64,000 nt of DNA from Scalindua sp964437425 (GTDB taxonomy: Bacteria; Planctomycetota; Brocadiia; Brocadiales; Scalinduaceae): positions 14,463 through 78,462 of the forward strand of contig CAYTGO010000006.1 in assembly GCA_964437425.1 (NCBI GenBank), read 5' to 3'. Under the pieces are notes generated by a model that was not told where the DNA came from, searched no databases, and was given only the letters and a program-made list of their open reading frames with translations. Each line of letters starts with the position of its first letter. Positions within the stretch are counted from its first letter, which is position 1. This document shows, piece by piece, positions 35,112-43,891 of this stretch. The translations under genes were made by a program, and so were the position numbers.

Positions 35112-37781
35112 ATGAAATTTTCGAATACTATTGCCGGCATTCTTTGTCTATATTCCAGCCGGTGTTGGAGATTGATCCCCTTTATAATCTTTGCCTTAGT
35201 ACTGCTGTCTGCAGGCTTCAATGGCATTGCATGGGCCGGTGGCCATGGAGGTGGTCACGGTGGTTCAGGTGATCATCACTCTTCTTCAGGCTCTGGTGTG
35301 GTTGTAGTTATGGTCAGTGCTGTCCTTATCCTGATGATTCTGGCAGCGGGGGTCCTGGCAGCGTCTAAACGTATTAAAGTTCCATTTGCAGTTGCGCTGG
35401 TCTTTGCAGGATTTGCTGTGGCCCAGCTTGCTCCCTATGGGCCTGATATGCTACAGCCATTTGTAGGTTACAAATTTACACCTGAAGTTTTCTTATACGT
35501 TTTCCTTCCCACTCTTATCTTTGAAACAGCCTTTAATATGGATACACGTGAATTGCGTGATAACATATTACCAATCACCACGCTGGCTATTCCGGGGCTG
35601 CTGATTTCCACTGCTATTATTGGTCTGCTTATATCCAAATTCACACATATCGAACTCCCCGCTGCCCTGCTTCTCGGGGCAATCCTCAGTATTATTGATC
35701 ATGTTGCGGTTGGTGCTCTCCTGAAACAGGTAGGTGCGCCAAAGAGATTGATGATCCTTATGGAGGGAGAGAGCCTGTTTAGTGAGGTTACTCTTATTGT
35801 CGCCGCTCACATCCTGTTTGGGATGGCATTTGCGGGGCATATTTCATCAGGAACTGTATTATCCGGGGTAGTTAAGTTTTTTATCGTCTTTGCCGGTGGA
35901 ATTTCAGTAGGAGTGTTGACTGCGCTGATTACCGGGTTTATATTGAGCAAAGTGCATGACAATCCATTAATAGAACTCTCCCTGATAATAATACTCGCTT
36001 ACATGTCATTTTTTATTTTAGAACGCTATTTCCATGTCAGTGGAGTTCTGGCAACGGCATCAGCAGGAATAATCATGGGAGGGTGGGGGCGTTCCAAAAT
36101 ATCGCCTTCCGTTCACAAGCTGCTTGCAGAGGTGTGGGAGTATCTGGCCTATCTTGCTAATGCCTTTATTTTTCTGTTGCTTGGTTTGCAGATCAATCTC
36201 CCTTCACTGGTGAAATCGTTGCATATTCTGGTATGGGTGATACCCGCCATGCTACTGGCCAGGGCCATTATAGTCTACGGCCTTATACCAATAGTTGGCC
36301 GTCTCCCTAATACCTTTCGAATAGATCTACGCTATCAGACTGTTATGTACTGGGGTAGTATGCGCGGGGGTATAGCGATTGCCATGCTTTTGAGTCTTGG
36401 GGTTTTCAAATATACTGAGACTTTTGTGGCTGTAATAACCGGAGCTGTGCTCTTTACCCTCTTGGTACAGGGTCTCAGCATAAAGAAGCTTGTAACAATG
36501 CTGGGACTGGATAAGCCTTCGCTTGCAGACAGACTGGCCCGTCTGGAAAGTGTTTTCTCGGCAAAGAAGCACGCTCTGAATCGTATTCCGGAACTGCAGA
36601 CCGGCGGGCTTTTTTCCTCCAGTATTGCAGATAATTTGCATACCAAGTGTAAGACCAGTATGGATGAAACCCACTTGGAACTGGAAGAGCTCAGACGGGA
36701 AAAACTGGATAAAGGGAAAGAGGTTCAGCTGGTTTACTTCAGGTGTTTTGCGGAAGAAAAGGCTATGTACTACGAGATGTTCAGTAAAGAACATCTGACT
36801 GAGAGTGCCTATCGGGATCTTTCATACTCCGTTGATATTCAGATGGATGCTTTGAGGTATCAGGGGTGTCTGCCGGAAACGTCCCTTCACTCGACGGGAG
36901 AGAAAAGAAGGGAGAGGTTTATTGACATTTTGTTGACACGTGTGCTGTCCATAAGGTTTCTCTATAATAGACTTCATGCCACACGTACCGCTATTGAATA
37001 TGAGGAGGTTTGGGGTCGCTATCAAGCCAGTACGCGTGTGCTTGATAGCTTGGATGAAACAATGAAGCATACGCCAGGCCGTGCTGAGGTGCTGAGAGAA
37101 GTACGCAAAACCTACTATCATTGGAATGAATCTGCAAAGGGGAGGATTGATGCTATTGCAGAGCAGTTTCCGGAATTTGTCAGTTCCATGCAGCAGCGCC
37201 TCTCGGAACGTATGTTAATTCATGCTGAGCGCGAGGCAATTGAGGAGAATGAACGGAATGGAACACTTTCACATAGTGTCGCCGAGACCATTCTGGAAAG
37301 ACTCGCAGAGGAGATCCATCGGTTAAGGGGAAGAGTGACCGGTAAGTTGAAAGTGGATCCATATGAATTGCTCAACAAGGTTCATTTCTTTCAGAATGTT
37401 CATAAGGATGATTTCGCAAAGATAGTGGAACGTCTGCGTTCACGTACAGTGCCGGCTGGCAATGCCATAATACGCCAGGGAGAGGCAGGGCATTCCATGT
37501 ATTTTATAGTAAGGGGTGTGGTCCGTATATCGCTGACTGCTGCCGGTGAAGAGAGGGATCTGGCCACCATGATAGCAGGTGACTTCTTTGGAGAAATTGC
37601 GCTTCTGGAACACTGTACCAGAACGGCAACCTGTCGTGCTGTTACACCATGCGCTCTTTATGAACTTACAAGGAAGGATTTTGAGATAATTATCGCTGCA
37701 AATCCGAGTATCTATGATGCTGTTCACAAAACCAGTCATGAACGTTCTTCTGAGTTGGATAAGGATAGCGGTAAATCTTGA
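35112..37781 (+). CDS. CPA1-type Na+(K+)/H+ antiporter with C-terminal cNMP-binding domain
   Basis: The 889-residue protein has a signal-like first helix, a His/Gly/Ser-rich segment (about 43-62), then about a dozen TM helices of a sodium/hydrogen exchanger (about 65-460). A long helical cytoplasmic part (about 470-755) and a cyclic-nucleotide-binding domain (about 765-870, with GEIALLEHCTRTAT intact) follow. The layout recalls plant SOS1 and sperm-type exchangers. The usual ion-site motifs are altered: the TM4 motif (A/V)(T)DPVAV is IIDHVAV (near 195), and the TM5 GESLFND motif is GESLFSE (near 222). These changes may shift ion selectivity. The gene is flanked by 0.5-kb direct repeats and driven by a repeat-borne promoter. 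Confidence 0.87.
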   Translation: MKFSNTIAGILCLYSSRCWRLIPFIIFALVLLSAGFNGIAWAGGHGGGHGGSGDHHSSSGSGVVVVMVSAVLILMILAAGVLAASKRIKVPFAVALVFAGFAVAQLAPYGPDMLQPFVGYKFTPEVFLYVFLPTLIFETAFNMDTRELRDNILPITTLAIPGLLISTAIIGLLISKFTHIELPAALLLGAILSIIDHVAVGALLKQVGAPKRLMILMEGESLFSEVTLIVAAHILFGMAFAGHISSGTVLSGVVKFFIVFAGGISVGVLTALITGFILSKVHDNPLIELSLIIILAYMSFFILERYFHVSGVLATASAGIIMGGWGRSKISPSVHKLLAEVWEYLAYLANAFIFLLLGLQINLPSLVKSLHILVWVIPAMLLARAIIVYGLIPIVGRLPNTFRIDLRYQTVMYWGSMRGGIAIAMLLSLGVFKYTETFVAVITGAVLFTLLVQGLSIKKLVTMLGLDKPSLADRLARLESVFSAKKHALNRIPELQTGGLFSSSIADNLHTKCKTSMDETHLELEELRREKLDKGKEVQLVYFRCFAEEKAMYYEMFSKEHLTESAYRDLSYSVDIQMDALRYQGCLPETSLHSTGEKRRERFIDILLTRVLSIRFLYNRLHATRTAIEYEEVWGRYQASTRVLDSLDETMKHTPGRAEVLREVRKTYYHWNESAKGRIDAIAEQFPEFVSSMQQRLSERMLIHAEREAIEENERNGTLSHSVAETILERLAEEIHRLRGRVTGKLKVDPYELLNKVHFFQNVHKDDFAKIVERLRSRTVPAGNAIIRQGEAGHSMYFIVRGVVRISLTAAGEERDLATMIAGDFFGEIALLEHCTRTATCRAVTPCALYELTRKDFEIIIAANPSIYDAVHKTSHERSSELDKDSGKS

Positions 37782-38070
37782 AATGCGGTGTTTTGTGCTG
37801 AGAGAAGTTTATGGCGGGGATTATCTCAATATTACTCAATTATAGAGTAGGGTTTTTATTTGTGAGCAAGAGCCCCGCACATTTTATTTCAAGACCTCAC
37901 CAAGACACTATATGTCGTAGATCAGTATTAAAGTATTACAATATATAGTACGACAGGCAGCAAAAGTCAAGCATAAATCTATCTTTTTTTTCTCTGTTTT
38001 TAACCTCTGTATTTATCAGTATTTATCTACGACTATATTCAAGTATAGGAACTGCAATGTTAGAAAACAC

Positions 38071-38112
38071 TTCAACTCCGCTCAGTGTAACGTCATCCTG
38101 AGCGGGGTCGAA
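38071..38112. repeat. REP-like palindrome (CCGCTCAG...CTGAGCGG)
   Basis: Arms TTCAACTCCGCTCAG (38071-38085) and CTGAGCGGGGTCGAA (38098-38112) pair at 13 of 15 positions; the inner 8 bp are perfect. The sequence GTCATCCTGAGCG...TCGAAGGAT belongs to a type of intergenic palindrome widely seen in environmental bacterial genomes. Confidence 0.7.
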
Positions 38113-38322
38113 GGATAATTTTATTGTTTACCCGACGTGCTTTCTGGCGGGCCTCTGCCTTTCACATTTTCTCATATTTATTTTCAGTCTTTCTCTGCGC
38201 CTGCCCTGTGAAACCTGAAGTTGTTTTACTGTAGTTAAATTTCTCTTTTATCTCTTTGCACTCTTAGCGGCTTCTTGTCCTCGGCGCCGTTTTGTCCGGG
38301 GAGCGGTGAACAATCTTTTATA

Positions 38323-38350
38323 TTGCAAAACAACTCTTCTCTTTTATAAT
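38323..38350 (+). promoter_or_regulatory. Repeat-borne promoter before the MYG1-like gene
   Basis: TTGCAA (38323-38328), a 16-bp spacer and TATAAT (38345-38350) close repeat B, 130 bp before the start at 38481. It is identical in boxes and spacing to the copy at 34981-35008. Confidence 0.5.
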
Positions 38351-38480
38351 ATTCCAGAACAAGAAATTGTTGTATTTCTCTTTGATACAATTTGAATGTC
38401 TGCAAAGAGATAGTTTTGCTTATTATTAAAGAAGTAATTTTTTTCATGGTGAAATAATAATATAAAGGAGTGTGTGTGTT

Positions 38481-39317
38481 TTGGCTTCAAGAATAGTAAC
38501 TCATGGCGGTGGTCCTCATATGGATGACCTGATTTCCGTTTGCATAGTGCTGGCAATGGACAACGATGTGAAATGCATAGAACGTCGACCTGTGGAGCCT
38601 GATGAGATTGCCGATCCTGCTGTATGGGTGTTGGATCAGGGTGGTGTTCATGATCCCGGGAAAAGGAATTTCGATCATCACCAGTTTCCGGCCGGTACAA
38701 GGAGATGTACATTAAGCCTCCTTGCTGAACATTTTGATCTCAAAAAAGATTTGGATGAGATGGTCTGGTTTAGAACGCTTGTGCTTGATGATACTCTGGG
38801 GGCAATTAAAACTGCCGGAGAGCTTGACTGCAGTGCAACTCTGCTGAAAGGGTTGATGAGGGGGCCTCTAAATGAATTTGTTTTATCCAGGTTTGAACAG
38901 ACAAAGAAACTCAACGCAAATAGTGAACTGGTAAAGTTTCTCTTTGCGATAGGTACTTACATAGTCACAGATATTAGAAACAAGAAAGAGCGTCTTCAGC
39001 TCATTCGGGAAAAAGCTGAATTTGCTGAAGTTAACGGCCTGAATGTGCTTTTCTTCATGGAGGATGTGCCAGACCCGAAATTGAGTATTTCCTCGTATTT
39101 AAAAAAGGCAGGTAAAAATGCAGCTGTTCTGGTAGTCAAAAATACTCGTGAAAGCGGATGGTCACTCAGTAGAATTAGCGATCACCCACGGGTTGACTTC
39201 AGACGTGTTGAAGGCGCAAATGATGTGCTTTTTGTGCATGCAAACGGTTTCGTTGCAAAAACCAGACTGATTGAGAAATCGACAATCATTAGCCTTTTAG
39301 AGACTGCAATTGTATAA
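38481..39317 (+). CDS. MYG1/UPF0160-like putative metal-dependent hydrolase
   Basis: I place the start at the TTG at 38481, 10 bp after a good AAAGGAG; an in-frame GTG at 38472 is too close to it. The roughly 278-residue protein begins IVTHGGGPHMDDLISV, similar to the THNGxFHxDE metal site of MYG1 proteins, and has VLDQGGVHDPGKRNFDHHQ (near 55-73) like their FDHHQ motif. MYG1 is a mitochondrial/nuclear exonuclease in eukaryotes; bacterial members are uncharacterised. The Asp/His residues suggest a two-metal hydrolase. It is followed 29 bp later by a glycosylase-like gene. Confidence 0.6.
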   Translation: MASRIVTHGGGPHMDDLISVCIVLAMDNDVKCIERRPVEPDEIADPAVWVLDQGGVHDPGKRNFDHHQFPAGTRRCTLSLLAEHFDLKKDLDEMVWFRTLVLDDTLGAIKTAGELDCSATLLKGLMRGPLNEFVLSRFEQTKKLNANSELVKFLFAIGTYIVTDIRNKKERLQLIREKAEFAEVNGLNVLFFMEDVPDPKLSISSYLKKAGKNAAVLVVKNTRESGWSLSRISDHPRVDFRRVEGANDVLFVHANGFVAKTRLIEKSTIISLLETAIV

Positions 39318-39346
39318 TTTTCTTTCTTGAAGGATTGTCATTCGAT

Positions 39347-40015
39347 ATGGAAGGTTTTTTTAAAAGTTTACAAGCAGTAAAGTTGGATAACGTGTTTAAT
39401 CCCTGGTTTTGCCGAGATGAGGATAATGATATTGATTCTGATTCACCGGCGATAAGGCTGTCGCAGCTTAAGCAATACCTGTTGGAAAGGAAAAATGCGA
39501 AGTATCTTCTGGTAGGGGAGGCTTTGGGGTATCAGGGTGGGCACTTTACCGGAATTGCGATGACGTCTGAACGTATTCTTCTGGGGAAGATGAGGCATAA
39601 ATCGATTACTCCCGGACACGTGTTCTCAGGAATTGAGCCGCGTCGTACAAGCATGCCGTCTGTCAAAAGAGACGGTTTTACAGAACCCACCGCAACGATT
39701 GTGTGGGAGAGATTGATAACGTCCGGATTCGATATGAGAGACTTTATTTTATGGAATGCACTGCCATGGCATCCGTACAAACCGGAGAAAGGAATTCTGT
39801 CTAACAGGACACCTTCTGATAGTGAGTTTGAAAAAGGCAAACCGGTAATGTTGGCATTACTTGAATCAGTTAATGTTACCAAGGTAATTGCCGTTGGTGA
39901 AAAGTCAAGAATTCAGTTGGGAGAAATGGGTATTGATGCTTCAATGGTAAGACATCCGGCTAATGGTGGAGCACCCAAATTTAGAGAGCAAATCATACAA
40001 GTGATTAAAAACTAA
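39347..40015 (+). CDS. Uracil-DNA glycosylase superfamily protein
   Basis: Start at the ATG at 39347 (GAAGGA 12 bp upstream; a TTG at 39335 directly abuts that site). The 222-residue protein shows the superfamily motif VGEALGYQGGHFTGIAMTSERIL (near 56-78), an internal WNALPWHPYKP stretch (near 142) and a C-terminal VRHPANGGAPKFREQI (near 200), equivalent to the HPS loop of uracil-DNA glycosylases. It probably removes damaged or deaminated bases from DNA. The exact family is not clear. Confidence 0.65.
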   Translation: MEGFFKSLQAVKLDNVFNPWFCRDEDNDIDSDSPAIRLSQLKQYLLERKNAKYLLVGEALGYQGGHFTGIAMTSERILLGKMRHKSITPGHVFSGIEPRRTSMPSVKRDGFTEPTATIVWERLITSGFDMRDFILWNALPWHPYKPEKGILSNRTPSDSEFEKGKPVMLALLESVNVTKVIAVGEKSRIQLGEMGIDASMVRHPANGGAPKFREQIIQVIKN

Positions 40016-40099
40016 GAGAGCGTCTTCTGTCTATTGAAATCCAGAGGCTATAAGATAAAAAAATGTAACAGTTAATTATGTTTCAGTAGGAGAAATAGT

Positions 40100-40405
40100 A
40101 TGAGTAATGATATACCAGAGGGCGGCATGGATCCGGCTTATCTTAAAAAAGCGTATAAAACCTTCAGAAAGCGCCTTAGATTGACACGGCTTGATGCTGA
40201 GTCAACATTGGGCAGCAGCGCTCTCAGTGGTGGCCGAAAATCTGGTATTGTTGCCATTCGACCACCGAATAATTTTCCTCAGGAGGTATGGGATAAACTC
40301 GTGGAGATGGGCAAGCTTCGTACTGAAGGAATGGGTCTATACGAGCTGACCGAGGATTTGAATCCTCCCAAAAAGAAGGGTTCAAACGAGATTTATGATA
40401 AATGA
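40100..40405 (+). CDS. Small conserved-looking protein of unknown function
   Basis: The 101-residue protein follows an AGGAGAAA Shine-Dalgarno. It is basic in the first half (LKKAYKTFRKRLRLTRLD) and has a compact second half (NNFPQEVWDKLVEMGKLRTEGMGLYELTE) that could be a small winged-helix-like fold. I do not recognise a named family. An imperfect hairpin (GTTCGGGA/TCCTGAAC, 40408-40428) follows the stop. Confidence 0.6.
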   Translation: MSNDIPEGGMDPAYLKKAYKTFRKRLRLTRLDAESTLGSSALSGGRKSGIVAIRPPNNFPQEVWDKLVEMGKLRTEGMGLYELTEDLNPPKKKGSNEIYDK

Positions 40406-40599
40406 GTGTTCGGGACTGTTTCCTGAACGAGGAGAAATCAAGATAACTGAGAAACCCATTTACCGTCCTTAAGTTTTGTCGTTATTCTGGTAAATTAATT
40501 TATTAGTGAATAATTAAGTAATTTTTGTTGTTATTGTAGTTATTTATACTATACTACTACGGTTAGTATAAGTAAACGTTTCGCTGAGAGAGTTTGCCA

Positions 40600-40654
40600 G
40601 CAAAGACAATACAGGATCAGAATTCCGTATTGTATTGTCATTGCTCAGTTTTTT
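40600..40654 (+). terminator. Terminator-like hairpin in the leader of the winged-helix gene
   Basis: GCAAAGACAATAC (40600-40612) pairs with GTATTGTCATTGC (40632-40644) at 12 of 13 positions, and TCAG plus six T follow (40649-40654). It ends 20 bp before the ATG at 40675. An alternative stem (ACAATAC at 40606-40612 with GTATTGT at 40627-40633) shares the left arm. It could be an attenuator, or the terminator of an upstream transcript. Confidence 0.5.
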
Positions 40655-40674
40655 CAAAGGGGGGGGAGGGTACT

Positions 40675-41259
40675 ATGAAAAAAGAACATAATGATTTTCA
40701 AATACTTAAGACTGTAGAGGCGGACTCATCAGTTTCACAGAGAAAGCTTTCTTCTCAAATGGAACTTAATGTGGCATCGGTGAACTTCGCCCTGAAGCGC
40801 TTAATCCAAAAGGGGTTTGTTACGAAGGAAGGTGAGAATCCAAGGCGTGTTAAGTATCATATCACTCCGGAAGGATTGAAGGAAAAAACACAGTTGGCTT
40901 ATAAGTTCTTTGATAGAAATATCCCTTATTATAATGAGGTTAGAAGCGACATAGAAGCTCGGATTGCAAAGGCTACTGATGGTAAAGACGTCAGTTTAGC
41001 TATTTATGGTGCGAGTGAGCTTTCAGAGACGACATACATGGTGGTAACAAAAATGAGTTTTAACTTTCTTGGATTCTATATTGAGGATTCAAAAATCTCC
41101 GAGGCAAAAATACTGAATCACAATTTTAAAAGTCTAGACTTGCTTAAAGGTGATGATAAATGTCTGTTGCTGCTTACAGATAAATGTCCGTCAGATGTTT
41201 TAAGAAATATGAACAATAAGAACATTGAGACGTTAAGCTTAGTGGATTCCAATATTTAA
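40675..41259 (+). CDS. MarR-like winged-helix transcription regulator (EPS-associated type)
   Basis: The start is the ATG at 40675 after a GGGGGGAGGG purine run; a longer frame from 40594 lacks support. The 194-residue protein has a winged helix in residues about 8-75 (ILKTVEADSSVSQRKLSSQMELNVASVNFALKRLIQKGFV), close to the MarR family EPS-associated regulators. An extension of about 100 residues with alternating strands and helices (VSLAIYGASELSETTYMVV, CLLLLTDKCPSDVLRN) resembles a small Rossmann-like effector domain. Ligand and targets are unknown. Confidence 0.7.
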   Translation: MKKEHNDFQILKTVEADSSVSQRKLSSQMELNVASVNFALKRLIQKGFVTKEGENPRRVKYHITPEGLKEKTQLAYKFFDRNIPYYNEVRSDIEARIAKATDGKDVSLAIYGASELSETTYMVVTKMSFNFLGFYIEDSKISEAKILNHNFKSLDLLKGDDKCLLLLTDKCPSDVLRNMNNKNIETLSLVDSNI

Positions 41260-41502
41260 TTAAGCAACCTTGCATCATGGCTTTTCTGGCATGATATTTA
41301 CAGATAATATAACGACTGAAAACCTGTTATTATTTTTTTACGGGGTCGTAAGTACATAACCTTTCATTTCTCCTGAACCATTCTTATACACAAATTACCT
41401 TTATTGTAGGATTATTGGTAATAAATGTGTCTTCTGTATAAAAACAACGCAAAATTGCGGGTATAGCGCAAACTACCAAACGACATATTAAGATATTAGA
41501 AC

Positions 41503-41862
41503 ATGCGGTATTCATCGTACAAAATAGGAATTCTGGAAATTGATGTTCAGCATTCTAACATTGATTATCTTCTTACTGAGCTTGCAAAAGATGGGTTAGA
41601 GAAAGAGGTAAGTGAAGAGAAGTTTGAACTTTTAAGAAATGCGCTTATTCATCATTTTGATTTCGAAGAGAAATGGTCACAGACAAATAACAAAAACTTT
41701 GACACTGATCATCTGAAATCTCATAAAGAATTGCTGGAGAAACTAAACGAACTACATACTCAATTCACAAAAAGTAAATTGAATATGTGCGAGATTAGTT
41801 TAACCATGAAAATGGAATTATTGAAACATGTGCAAAACCATGATATGAAGCTGGAGGCATAG
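41503..41862 (+). CDS. Hemerythrin-like protein
   Basis: The 119-residue protein contains all seven expected di-iron ligands in order: His17 (in IDVQH), His51 and Glu55 (HHFDFEE), His70 and His74 (DHLKSH), and His109 and Asp114 (HVQNHD). It should form a four-helix O2- or NO-binding bundle. Bacteriohemerythrins in anaerobes serve in oxygen sensing or scavenging. It is a stand-alone gene with its own 240-bp upstream region. Confidence 0.85.
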   Translation: MRYSSYKIGILEIDVQHSNIDYLLTELAKDGLEKEVSEEKFELLRNALIHHFDFEEKWSQTNNKNFDTDHLKSHKELLEKLNELHTQFTKSKLNMCEISLTMKMELLKHVQNHDMKLEA

Positions 41863-41894
41863 ACCGGGGAAAAACAATATTCTTTCTTGAAGAA

Positions 41895-43856
41895 CTAATG
41901 CCTCTTTCGTTTTGTCCCCGTATCACTAATCCTTCCTGTCTTCTTTTTTGCTCTTTGAAATCTCTCTGATGATTTCGGCCCGGTTTTATTGCCGGATTTT
42001 GTTTGTTGGCCTAATTCCTTTTGGTCAGGGCCGAGAAGTTTTTTCAGCAGATCCGGCCTTTTGGCGTCATTGAGTCTCTTCCTTATCCAATTCCTATTCT
42101 CTTTCTTGTACCAGAAGAAAAACCTATGTTGGTTGATCTTTTCCTGCTTTGATTTTGGTGTATAGTATTGTTTTAAAGTATAAGGGTGGTAACCGGAATA
42201 ATACATAACGGTAGCTACTGTCATAGGTGTGGGAGTAAAATCCTGTACGTGTTCCAGTTTAAAACCGAGTTCTTTGGTTTCTATCGCTAGGTTTATCATG
42301 TCTTCTTCTTTGCAGCCGGGGTGACTGGATATGAAGTATGGAACAAGTTGCTGGTTAAGTCCTAACTTTCTGTCGATATCATCAAACTGTTTTTTAAACT
42401 CTTTAAAATGAGCAAATGATGGTTTTCTCATTATCTTTAGGGTATCTGCAGATGTGTGCTCCGGTGCTACCTTCAGTCTTCCGGAAACATGACGAGTTAA
42501 TAATTGTACCATGTAATCGTTGATGGATGTGTCTGCCTTCTTGTTATAGCTTTTTGTCAGTAGATCATGCCGGATTCCGCTTCCGATAAATGCCTTCTTT
42601 ACTTTTGGATGCTTATCTACTTTGCGATAGATTTCCGTTATTTGAGAATGGCTTGTGTCCAGGTTGCTACAGATTACAGGATGAATGCATGAAGGAACGA
42701 TGCATTTGTCACACGTTTCCTGTACCACACCCTTCATTTTGTACATGTTGGCAGATGGGCCTCCGAGGTCAGAAATATAGCCTTTGAAACCGGGCATATC
42801 AACTACCTGATCAACTTCATTTAAAATAGATTTTTGTGAACGGCTTGCAATGAACTTTCCCTGATGTGCCGAGATAGTGCAAAAACTGCATCCTCCAAAG
42901 CATCCGCGGTGCATGTTTATCGAGAACTTTATCATTTCGTGGGCAGGTATCAATCCGCGCTTTTTGTATTTAGGGTGAGGGAGTCTTGTATATGGCAAAT
43001 CAAAGGAAGTGTCTATCTCTTTTTCTGTCATTGTTTGAAAAGGAGGGTTTATTATCAGGTTGTTTTCTGCAATATTCTGGATAATCCTGTTCGCAATGAC
43101 CTTATTTGATTCCTGTTCTACTTGTTTAAAATTTGCCGCAAAGGCCTTCTTGTCTTCCAGGCAACTTTGATGTGGATTAATTGTAATATCTTTCCAGTTC
43201 TTATTCTTTGGGACATCCTTGGTTTGATCCCGGATATACGCCGTTTGCTTTACCATCGTCAGTTGATGAAATGGGACTCCTTTCTCCAGAAGTTTGAGGA
43301 TCTCTTTCAGGGGTTGTTCCCCCATTCCATAAACCAGCAAATCAGCACCGCTTGTTTCGAGAATAGAAGGTGCCAGTTTGTCCGACCAGTAGTCGTAGTG
43401 TGTGACCCGTCTTAAAGAAGCCTCTATGCCTCCAATTACAACAGGGACATCCGGATAAATGGATTTTAAGATCCTGGAATATGTGTTAACTGCATAATCC
43501 GGACGAAAGCCGGACTCTCCCCCTGGAGTATACGCATCTGTCGAACGAATCCTTTTATTGGCAGTGTAATGGTTTACCAGGGAGTCCATGCAGCCTGCAG
43601 TTACTCCAAAGAAAAATCTGGGCCTTCCAAGCTTTTTGAAATCACGCAGATCGTCCTTCCAGTTGGGTTGAGGTATAATAGCGACTCTGTATCCTTCGCT
43701 TTCGATAACCCTGCCAATTACGGCAGGTCCAAATGACGGATGGTCAACGTATGCATCACCGGAAATAAGAATAACATCAAGCTCTCCCCAGCCACGCATT
43801 TCCACTTCCTTCTTTGTAGTGGGAAGCCATTTTGTTATGTCCTGTAGTTCTTTCAT
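41895..43856 (-). CDS. ygiQ: YgiQ-family radical SAM protein
   Basis: The 653-residue protein has the YgiQ N-terminal domain (DVILISGDAYVDHPSFGPAVIGR, VVIGGIEASLRRVTHYDYW). The radical SAM cluster CFGGCSFC (near 320) and the C-terminal DUF3362-like region (GYHPYTLKQYYTPKSKQEK near 565) follow, and then a basic tail. It binds a 4Fe-4S cluster and S-adenosylmethionine; the reaction is not established in the family. It converges with the hemerythrin gene (32-bp gap). Confidence 0.9.
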   Translation of the reverse strand: MKELQDITKWLPTTKKEVEMRGWGELDVILISGDAYVDHPSFGPAVIGRVIESEGYRVAIIPQPNWKDDLRDFKKLGRPRFFFGVTAGCMDSLVNHYTANKRIRSTDAYTPGGESGFRPDYAVNTYSRILKSIYPDVPVVIGGIEASLRRVTHYDYWSDKLAPSILETSGADLLVYGMGEQPLKEILKLLEKGVPFHQLTMVKQTAYIRDQTKDVPKNKNWKDITINPHQSCLEDKKAFAANFKQVEQESNKVIANRIIQNIAENNLIINPPFQTMTEKEIDTSFDLPYTRLPHPKYKKRGLIPAHEMIKFSINMHRGCFGGCSFCTISAHQGKFIASRSQKSILNEVDQVVDMPGFKGYISDLGGPSANMYKMKGVVQETCDKCIVPSCIHPVICSNLDTSHSQITEIYRKVDKHPKVKKAFIGSGIRHDLLTKSYNKKADTSINDYMVQLLTRHVSGRLKVAPEHTSADTLKIMRKPSFAHFKEFKKQFDDIDRKLGLNQQLVPYFISSHPGCKEEDMINLAIETKELGFKLEHVQDFTPTPMTVATVMYYSGYHPYTLKQYYTPKSKQEKINQHRFFFWYKKENRNWIRKRLNDAKRPDLLKKLLGPDQKELGQQTKSGNKTGPKSSERFQRAKKKTGRISDTGTKRKRH

Positions 43857-43891
43857 GAATATAAAGATGTTGAAATAATAATTCAGGATTT

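Larger units (their letters stand above)
37805..38350 (+). repeat. Direct repeat B, downstream of the antiporter gene
   Basis: This is the partner of 34492-35008. It starts 24 bp after the antiporter stop with the same GCGGGG (37814-37819) / CCCCGC (37873-37878) hairpin and ends with the same TTTTGTCCGGGG core (38271-38312) and promoter block. Compared with copy A it contains an extra section (roughly 38030-38190) bearing a REP-like palindrome, and lacks about 100 bp found in A before the core. Confidence 0.75.

Noticed and set aside
35230..35300. Gly/His-rich codons at the start of the antiporter, considered as a repeat array
   Set aside because: The units are short and irregular and read well as a His/Gly/Ser linker in the antiporter; there is no array structure.
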